Part shown: positions 15,254 to 20,593 of the stretch, in pieces
Position numbering within the stretch: position 1 is the first letter of the stretch
Layout of the letters: each line of letters starts with the position of its first letter
NCBI GenBank assembly: GCA_902779395.1
Contig: CACZBK010000005.1
Span: forward strand, 62,001-126,000
DNA length: 64,000 bases
Origin: an uncultured Lachnospiraceae bacterium
GTDB taxonomy: Bacteria; Bacillota; Clostridia; Lachnospirales; Lachnospiraceae
Direction: 5' to 3'
Notes under the pieces: model-generated
Told to the model about the DNA's origin: nothing
Database searches by the model: none
Seen by the model: the letters and a program-made list of their open reading frames with translations, nothing else
Program-made: the position numbers and the translations under genes

Positions 15254-16411
15254 TCACATAAACTTTATGTTTAAGTACCCGTCTGCGAACTTCGCCGAAG
15301 CTATATCAAGGCCGGCGAATTCCCTGGGAACAGGGAATTTACGGCTTTCGTTCTTAACGCCCAAGATCAGCTCATTCTTATCCTGCTCAAGGCGCAGCTC
15401 TTCTTTATCCGCGAAGGGAAGATATATACGCAGCGCTGAGTTTTCTGTATCCACACTGTAGATCTCCTTTTCAAACAAAACAGCCGAAGGATCGAAGTCA
15501 CCGAAGATATTATCTCCTACATCCTTAAGCACTTCCATGGTACGGATCTCCCCATCCTGCAGCTCCACATAAAAGCGCGGTACTTCACTGAAGGATTCTT
15601 TTATCTCATTAAGGGCATCTTCCTGCAGTTTCTGCCACTTACTGAAATACCCTTCCATGGCCCTCTCGGGATAGATATGATTTACGATCACGGCATCCAC
15701 ATTGTAATGATAAAGACACAGGCAGGTAAAGTTACGCTTCGCCTCGCTGATCACTATCTTCTCGGGAGTAGTGACCACGCGCAGGCTCACCACGCTCTTA
15801 TCAAGCATCAGCTTCTGCAGGCGCTCCATCTTATCCATCAGATACTCAATATCGTCAAATACATTATCCTCCGGCATGGGCACTTTCATGAGGCCCTCGA
15901 TCAGCTTCCCGCCGGTCTTTACCAGAGTCCGCTCCATTGGCAGCACTTTCCTGATGAGTCCCGAAAGCCTTTCGGGATATTTAAGGAGCGCCAGGGTCTC
16001 GCCCGTGGGGGCACAGTCTACGATGATGGTATCGTATTCACCGCTCTCCACCACCTCCAGTATCCTGAACATAGAGAAGAGCTCCTCAAGCCCTGGAAAT
16101 ACCAGCAATTCTTCCACTTCGATACCGCCGCCGCTGCCCTTGGCCGTAAGGAGGTTCTTGATATAATCTTTGATGCTGCCCCAGCTTTTCTCACTTTCAT
16201 AGACCGTATCTATCTCCATGGCATAAAGCTTATCGGAAAGCTTTGTTTCCTCCCTGCCTATCTTTACGCCGAAGGAATCCCCCAGACTGTGTGCCGGATC
16301 CGTGCTCATGACCAGCACCTTCTTTCCGGACTCCGCTATCCTGCATGCGCTGGCGCACGCCATGCTGGTCTTCCCTACTCCGCCTTTACCCGTATATATT
16401 ATCACTCTCAT
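15254..16411 (-). CDS. ArsA/Get3-family ATPase 1
   Basis: This 385-residue soluble P-loop ATPase contains the deviant Walker A GKGGVGKT (8-15), switch I DPAHSLGDSF, switch II DCAPTGETL, and the adenine loop near VVTTPEKIV. The last 85 residues (about 300-385) form a beta-rich domain like the HSP20-like domain found on bacterial ArsA homologues. The cysteine set of arsenite-pump ArsA is not apparent and no arsB gene is nearby, so arsenite export is unlikely. Family members target membrane proteins or other clients, and the role here is unknown. The ATG at 16411 follows AAAGGATG. It lies downstream of ArsA2 and the 80-residue helical protein. Confidence 0.88.
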   Translation of the reverse strand: MRVIIYTGKGGVGKTSMACASACRIAESGKKVLVMSTDPAHSLGDSFGVKIGREETKLSDKLYAMEIDTVYESEKSWGSIKDYIKNLLTAKGSGGGIEVEELLVFPGLEELFSMFRILEVVESGEYDTIIVDCAPTGETLALLKYPERLSGLIRKVLPMERTLVKTGGKLIEGLMKVPMPEDNVFDDIEYLMDKMERLQKLMLDKSVVSLRVVTTPEKIVISEAKRNFTCLCLYHYNVDAVIVNHIYPERAMEGYFSKWQKLQEDALNEIKESFSEVPRFYVELQDGEIRTMEVLKDVGDNIFGDFDPSAVLFEKEIYSVDTENSALRIYLPFADKEELRLEQDKNELILGVKNESRKFPVPREFAGLDIASAKFADGYLNIKFM

Positions 16412-16479
16412 AATGCACATCCTTTCTTGATGTAACCACACTGTGGTCTCTTTTTAATTCTGCTTAAGCCATTGTGCGG

Positions 16480-16569
16480 TCAGTCTATGTCTACATTCTT
16501 TACGCCACAAGGTCTGCCTTTTTACCCCCGGGTCTGTCGACATGATCAGCCAATGTCTACTTTCTTTAC
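16480..16569 (-). repeat. Degenerate direct repeat at the end of the 80-residue protein gene
   Basis: The last 24 bases of the small gene including its stop (16546-16569) recur with four mismatches at 16480-16503, 66 bp downstream. The intervening stretch contains a further partial match to GACAGACC. The reading frame ends at the first copy, so the second lies in the 134-bp gap before ArsA1. It looks like an old partial duplication of the 3' end. Confidence 0.55.
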
Positions 16570-16788
16570 TCCCTTAGGTCTGTCGGTTCCTTCCGCCTGC
16601 GCCGGTCCTGCCTTTTCGCTTTTAGCAGACTCCGCAATACCCTTTACCGCCATCTCCGCCAGCATCAGCTTAAGCTCCTTTCCTATCACTTCCAGATGAC
16701 CGGCAGTGCTCTCCGGGAGCAGCGCCAATATAGCTTTTTTCTGATAGCCTGCCGCGGTTTTCAATCTGTTAATCATATCTTTATTCAT
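16546..16788 (-). CDS. Small helical protein between two ArsA ATPases
   Basis: An 80-residue protein that I do not recognise. Residues 1-55 look alpha-helical with heptad-like hydrophobic spacing (MINRLKTAAGYQKKAILALL, LEVIGKELKLMLAEMAVKGI). The rest is a charged, probably disordered tail (SEKAGPAQAEGTDRPKGVKK). It has no signal peptide or membrane span. The ATG at 16788 follows a good GGAGG. It is placed exactly between ArsA2 (48 bp upstream) and ArsA1 (134 bp downstream) on the same strand, so an accessory or client-binding role for the ATPase pair is the natural guess. Confidence 0.75.
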   Translation of the reverse strand: MNKDMINRLKTAAGYQKKAILALLPESTAGHLEVIGKELKLMLAEMAVKGIAESAKSEKAGPAQAEGTDRPKGVKKVDIG

Positions 16789-16809
16789 GCTTAATACCTC
16801 CATTCTTTT

Positions 16810-16927
16810 GAGGACGCGGGGACGGTCCTTCTGTCCTCATTTTTCCTGTGAGGACGCGGGGACTGTCCCTCTGTCCTCTTTTTCCTGTGAGGACGCGGGG
16901 ACCGTCCCCGTGTCCTCATTTTCCTGT
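16810..16927. repeat. Three tandem copies of a 39-40 bp palindromic REP-like element
   Basis: Units start at 16810, 16850 and 16889 and are 40, 39 and 39 bp long. Each begins GAGGACGCGGGGAC and ends TTTTCCTGT. The third copy forms a near-perfect palindrome (GAGGACGCGGGGAC facing GTCCCCGTGTCCTC around one central base). Units 3 and 2 are read in frame as the last residues of ArsA2, which stops inside unit 1. The extra base in unit 1 is after the stop. This resembles the GGGGACGGTCC-type repeats common in bacterial genomes; no transposase is present. Confidence 0.85.
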
Positions 16928-18081
16928 TCAAATTGAATGCGCAGCCTGCCATCCTCCAGTTTTGCGCTCGTCACATTATAGCTTCGCAGGCTGTTGGGAA
17001 GCGGGATGTTACGCTTGAAGTTGCCTATCTTTATGACTATATCCGTTGAGGCCTGGTATAGATCGATATCCGCTTTATCGACACAGGGCGTGAATACTTC
17101 AAGCTGATATCCTTTTTCATTCTGTGTAAAACTCTCCCTGTCGTTGATGATCCTCGTTCCGAAGACATCCTTATCTGCCAGCACGTTTTCGGCGATCCTT
17201 CTGATGGCCGCCTCACCGCGCACCTCTTCGTCATACCAGGGGATCTCGCAGATCGGAAGTGCGCTGAAACATTCCTTCAGGTTAGCGATATATTCCTTCT
17301 GCAGCACTATCCATCTGTCAAAAAACTCATTGCCTATATCCGCCGGAAGAATGCGGTTTATGTACAGCCCGTCCACATTGAAATCGTACAGGTTCATGTA
17401 CATATAATTGCGTCTGGTCTCTTCCACCACCATCTTCTCCGGCGTGGTCACTATCCTGATGCTGCTTACATCCCTGTCCTTTAAAAGCTCCTGCAGCTCC
17501 GCCAGCTTAAGATATATCTTTTCTATATCATTCATCGCCCTCTTATTAGGCATCTCAACCTTAAATACCGCCTTGGAAACAGGTGCCAAAAGCCGCACGC
17601 CTAACTTTCCGATGGGGAAGAGCTTTTCCATATACCAGGAGAGCAGCTCCGGGAATTTAAGCAGCGATAAGGTTTCGCCCGTCGGCGCACAGTCTACTAT
17701 GATTCGCTCGTATTCGCCGCTCTTATATATGTCCGCGATCTTAAGCAGTGAAAACAGTTCCTCCAGTCCCGGTATCATCCCCAGATCCGACACGCTCATA
17801 TTCCCTGTATCCGAAAGCAGCCTGCCTATATAATCTACAATGTACGAAAAGTCATTCTGCATCACATACTCCGGGTCTATCTCATAGAGGGACAGGTTCG
17901 GCATAACCTCCTCCTCTTCCTTTCCCAGCTTATGTTCAAACAGATCCCCCAGATTATGTGCCATATCGGTGCTGACCAGCAGCGTTTTCTTTCCTTCCTT
18001 TGCGCTCTTGTATGCATGCGCTGCAGCCACGCTGCTCTTTCCCACTCCGCCTTTTCCCGTAAAAATATAGATTCTGCTCAT
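16837..18081 (-). CDS. ArsA/Get3-family ATPase 2 with repeat-derived tail
   Basis: This 414-residue ATPase is paralogous to ArsA1: P-loop GKGGVGKS (8-15), DMAHNLGDLF, DCAPTGETL, VVTTPEKMV, and a C-terminal beta-rich domain ending near RLRIQFEQENE. The final 26 residues are two copies of a 13-residue unit (TGTVPASSQEKED-like) encoded by the palindromic DNA repeat at 16850-16927, an addition absent from ArsA1. The ATG at 18081 follows AAAGGAGG. It is the first gene of a run ArsA2, small protein, ArsA1, and lies 97 bp downstream of the MarR gene with a CGAAGTATTT motif in the gap shared with the MarR promoter. Confidence 0.88.
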   Translation of the reverse strand: MSRIYIFTGKGGVGKSSVAAAHAYKSAKEGKKTLLVSTDMAHNLGDLFEHKLGKEEEEVMPNLSLYEIDPEYVMQNDFSYIVDYIGRLLSDTGNMSVSDLGMIPGLEELFSLLKIADIYKSGEYERIIVDCAPTGETLSLLKFPELLSWYMEKLFPIGKLGVRLLAPVSKAVFKVEMPNKRAMNDIEKIYLKLAELQELLKDRDVSSIRIVTTPEKMVVEETRRNYMYMNLYDFNVDGLYINRILPADIGNEFFDRWIVLQKEYIANLKECFSALPICEIPWYDEEVRGEAAIRRIAENVLADKDVFGTRIINDRESFTQNEKGYQLEVFTPCVDKADIDLYQASTDIVIKIGNFKRNIPLPNSLRSYNVTSAKLEDGRLRIQFEQENEDTGTVPASSQEKEDRGTVPASSQEK

Positions 18082-18123
18082 ATTGTCCTCCTTTATATTT
18101 CCGTTTGTGAATAGTTCCATTCT

Positions 18124-18165
18124 CGAAGTATTTGTTTATTTTTGTGGCAGCCCCTTAAGGCTGCC
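18124..18165 (-). promoter_or_regulatory. Leader between marR and arsA2: shared motif and hairpin
   Basis: The 10-mer CGAAGTATTT (18124-18133) is identical to 18763-18772 in the MarR promoter region, so both units may answer to the MarR protein. A 7-bp hairpin GGCAGCC/GGCTGCC lies at 18146-18165 but has no T tract, so it is not a convincing terminator. I see no clear -35/-10 pair, so arsA2 may be transcribed from the marR promoter. Confidence 0.4.
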
Positions 18166-18178
18166 CGTTACACCTATA

Positions 18179-18727
18179 TCACTCTATCGTGATCTTCCTG
18201 ACTTTCTTTGTAGTCTCTTCTTTCTTTCGCTCCTGCTTAAGCACCTCTATCACCTTCACCATCATCTTTCCGAAGAGAGCCGTTTCCTCCTGTGTGAGCG
18301 TGGCCATTACCTGCACCACATAATACATTATCTCACTGAACAGTTTCTGAAACTGTACCCTGCCTCTTTCACTGAAGCGGATCAGCACCACTCTTTTGTC
18401 TTCTGCGCTGCGGTATCTCTCAAGCAGTCCGTTCTTTTCCATCCTGCCCACTATGCCTGTTGCTGTGTTCAGCGGTACATGGATGTATTCCGCGATCTCA
18501 CTCATGTTTACTTCACTTTTGCGGTACAGGAGCCAGAAGATCAGGACTTCGTTCTTGGTACAATCCAGGAAGATGTTCTCCCAGATCTCCGTGGATAAGA
18601 GTTCCTTAACCTCCTCTATATAATTTGTGACCATTCCGAATGTCTCCTGCGACATTCCTTCCGGATAAAGATCCATATTCACTCCCATGACATTCCTTCC
18701 GAATACGGTTCTTATACGCTCCCGCAT
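18179..18727 (-). CDS. MarR-family transcriptional regulator
   Basis: The product has 182 residues. Its winged-helix core at about 60-130 shows the MarR pattern SEIAEYIHVPLNTATGIVGRMEKNGLLERYRSAEDKRVVLIRFSERG, including the D-K-R wing. Long flanking helices form the dimer interface, and the tail is basic (KQERKKEETTKKVRK). The ATG at 18727 follows AAGGAAG. Its promoter carries an inverted repeat TTACTTC-N7-GAAGTAA overlapping the ribosome binding site, and CGAAGTA elements, indicating autoregulation. The downstream ArsA genes are the likely targets. The inducer is unknown. Confidence 0.92.
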   Translation of the reverse strand: MRERIRTVFGRNVMGVNMDLYPEGMSQETFGMVTNYIEEVKELLSTEIWENIFLDCTKNEVLIFWLLYRKSEVNMSEIAEYIHVPLNTATGIVGRMEKNGLLERYRSAEDKRVVLIRFSERGRVQFQKLFSEIMYYVVQVMATLTQEETALFGKMMVKVIEVLKQERKKEETTKKVRKITIE

Positions 18728-18781
18728 TTACTTCCTTTATCGAAGTAATTTTATTCTACACCCGAAGTATTTTTCTGTCAA
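18728..18781 (-). promoter_or_regulatory. marR promoter with inverted-repeat operator
   Basis: On the minus strand TTGACA (18776-18781), 17 bp and TAGAAT (18753-18758) make a strong promoter; the -35 lies inside the last codons of the upstream acyltransferase gene. The inverted repeat TTACTTC-N7-GAAGTAA (18728-18748) covers the leader and ribosome binding site, and AAATACTTCG occupies the spacer (18763-18772). Confidence 0.75.
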
Positions 18782-19656
18782 GTATTTTGTTTGATATCCG
18801 CTCCAAGCAGCATGGCTTTCATTTCATTATCCAGAGTTGAAAACCAGTTATCAAAACCATAATCCTTCCAAGGCATATTACGGTCAAAGTGATATCTCCA
18901 GGGATAATACGGCTCACCTGTCTCCCTGTTCTTTATCTGCCTGATATCCCCTTTTACTTTACCGGGATTTCCTACGACAAGCTGATATTTATCTACATTC
19001 CTGTTGACTACGGTTCCTGCCCCTATCAGAGAATCGCTTTGTATCTCTATACCCGGAAGCACTACGGACGAAGTAGCCACGACGGCAAAAGCATGTACAT
19101 GAACACCTCTCTCCGTATCCGAAGGGGGTGTGGGATCGTTTGTAAACACCACATACGGATAGATCCAGCAGCAGTCATCGATAACAGACGACGTCCCCAC
19201 ATGAACACTGCTGTGCATCCTCACATAATTTCCTATCCTGCAGTGCCCCTGTATATCCGTCAAAGTCCCGGCACTTACATGATCCCCTATCAAAGCATTC
19301 TCCCTTACGGTAACATTATGTCCTGCCTGAAAATGCTCTCCTATCCGTGACCCGCCGTAAAGGATACAGCCGCTGCGTATAATGGCATTTTTACCTATAA
19401 ACAATTCATGCTTATGATATAGATGATCCCTATAAAAATCCATCTGGTATTCGCCAATTATACAGTTTGCACCTATGGCAGAATCTCCTCCGACAGATAC
19501 ATCATTTCTTATGATACAGTTGTTATCGATATAAACGTTATCTCCAAGTACAACATTGTCTTCAATTATGCAGTTATTACCTATAACAACATTTTCACCG
19601 CATTTAAAATTCTCTCCGATAATACAGTTCTTTCCGAGTTTTATCTGATTCTCCAT
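18778..19656 (-). CDS. Hexapeptide-repeat (left-handed beta-helix) acyltransferase
   Basis: This 292-residue protein is built for its first 225 residues from [LIV]-G-x(4) hexapeptide turns (KLGKNCIIGENFKCGENVVIG, VVLGDNVYIDNN, AGTLTDIQGHCRIGNYVRMH). A central loop HVHAFAVVATSSVVLPGIEI and the closing coil GAGTVVNRNVDKYQLVVGNPGKV are typical of WbbJ-type sugar acyl- or acetyltransferases. The last 65 residues are aromatic-rich (PYYPWRYHFDRNMPWKDYGF). Acceptor and donor are unknown. It is the third gene of a compact operon (nuclease-like protein, 67-residue protein, this gene; gaps 36 and 11 bp). The ATG at 19656 follows GGAGGAG. Confidence 0.88.
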   Translation of the reverse strand: MENQIKLGKNCIIGENFKCGENVVIGNNCIIEDNVVLGDNVYIDNNCIIRNDVSVGGDSAIGANCIIGEYQMDFYRDHLYHKHELFIGKNAIIRSGCILYGGSRIGEHFQAGHNVTVRENALIGDHVSAGTLTDIQGHCRIGNYVRMHSSVHVGTSSVIDDCCWIYPYVVFTNDPTPPSDTERGVHVHAFAVVATSSVVLPGIEIQSDSLIGAGTVVNRNVDKYQLVVGNPGKVKGDIRQIKNRETGEPYYPWRYHFDRNMPWKDYGFDNWFSTLDNEMKAMLLGADIKQNT

Positions 19657-19667
19657 AGCTCCTCCTG

Positions 19668-19871
19668 TTATGACAGATCATCCTGAGTATCGATCACATC
19701 GCAGTTTGAAACGGTTCCCTTTGCCCATGGACTGCCCACATCGCAGCGGCCGTGATGATAGCTTTCCTTTTTTACTCCGGTGTTCAGATCCTCGCTGAAG
19801 CCTATGGAAAGCCGGCTCACACCGCTGTTCATCTTACCGTCGATCATATCCACCAGTTCATTTACATCCAT
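19668..19871 (-). CDS. 67-residue Cys/His-containing small protein, unknown
   Basis: I do not recognise this protein. Its N-terminal half is acidic and helix-prone (MDVNELVDMIDGKMNSGVSR). The C-terminal half carries YHHGRCDVGSPWAKGTVSNC and ends DVIDTQDDLS, with two cysteines, two adjacent histidines and several Gly/Ser/Thr residues. There is no signal peptide. The start follows AAGGAG, and the stop lies in the leader of the acyltransferase gene 11 bp downstream, so the two are expressed together. A leader/core-like layout makes a modified peptide conceivable, but no recognisable maturase or peptidase gene is adjacent, and a small metal-binding protein is equally possible. Confidence 0.7.
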   Translation of the reverse strand: MDVNELVDMIDGKMNSGVSRLSIGFSEDLNTGVKKESYHHGRCDVGSPWAKGTVSNCDVIDTQDDLS

Positions 19872-19907
19872 CTGAATTTCTCCTTTATGTTTTTTATATC
19901 AGCCTGT

Positions 19908-20495
19908 TCACTCTTCATCCTTACTGTATCTGCTGTAATCCCGCTCAAATAATTCCTCTGTCACCTGCGCCCAGAGTTTTTCGGGATCCACGCGTTCCAG
20001 AAGAAGTTTCCGCACATAATCCTTACTCTTTTTACTGTACTTGGGCAGTTTATTAAGCGCCTGCAGATGGGCCAGCTCCGACCTCCAGAGTATCGTGATC
20101 TTTCTGTGGTCCTTAACCTTTGGGTTCTCCGCTGCCTTACGCAGCTCATAAAAATCCACTCCGCCCTTATCATCAAACTCCGCAGATATTATGCCCCACC
20201 ACTCAGGCACATGTTCCTTCACATGAAGCGCATGCTTTGAACCCACCACGATGATATTACGGTCGTAATACCAGTTGTAATATTTTACCTGCTTTTCCAG
20301 CCTTGCATAAGTATCTGCGTCTGATTTGATCTCAATACCGTAGATAAGCCCCGGTGTTACCATTACAACATCGGCGCGCACACGGCCTATCACTTTTTCT
20401 TCAAGAATGCGGACCTTGCCGCAGTTCTCCTCAAGATATTCAAATAAAGGCTCTCTTATATCCTTATCCCGGAGGATGGTTTTTTCTTCTTTCAT
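19908..20495 (-). CDS. sce7726-family, PD-(D/E)XK nuclease-like protein
   Basis: The product has 195 residues. The core VRADVVMVTPGLIYGIEIKS supplies D42 and E55-x-K57 in the arrangement of the PD-(D/E)XK fold. The following DTYARLEKQVKYYNWYYDRNIIVVG matches the sce7726 family, where the segment after the ExK motif is a helix with R/Q. Family members are found near mobile or defence genes, and their substrates are not known. It heads the three-gene set with the 67-residue protein and the acyltransferase. The ribosome binding site is weak (TAAAG). Nuclease activity is inferred from the motif alone. Confidence 0.75.
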   Translation of the reverse strand: MKEEKTILRDKDIREPLFEYLEENCGKVRILEEKVIGRVRADVVMVTPGLIYGIEIKSDADTYARLEKQVKYYNWYYDRNIIVVGSKHALHVKEHVPEWWGIISAEFDDKGGVDFYELRKAAENPKVKDHRKITILWRSELAHLQALNKLPKYSKKSKDYVRKLLLERVDPEKLWAQVTEELFERDYSRYSKDEE

Positions 20496-20523
20496 TTTAC
20501 TTTAACTGCAGGCTGTGATCATT

Positions 20524-20573
20524 CAAGATCCTTCGCTTCGCTCAGGATGACCGTATATGCTCTCAGGATGACA
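20524..20573. repeat. Dispersed short repeat, full copy plus partial copy
   Basis: The stretch 20524-20551 contains CCTTCGCTTCGCTCAGG with flanks AAGAT and ATGAC, matching 3291-3317 almost base for base. A partial copy CTCAGGATGACA follows at 20562-20573. It lies between the FtsX permease 2 stop and the start of the sce7726-type gene. Confidence 0.75.
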
Positions 20574-20593
20574 ACAGGAATCTTCACCCGCAT

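Noticed and set aside
16810..16927. Possible CRISPR array
   Set aside because: Only three units, adjacent without unique spacers, each a palindrome; no cas genes. It is a tandem REP-like repeat.
15254..18081. Arsenite resistance operon
   Set aside because: No arsB, arsC, arsD or arsR-type gene is near, the regulator is MarR-type, and the arsenite-binding cysteines are not evident.
18146..18165. Rho-independent terminator between marR and arsA2
   Set aside because: The 7-bp hairpin has no T tract on either side; it is recorded only as part of the leader.
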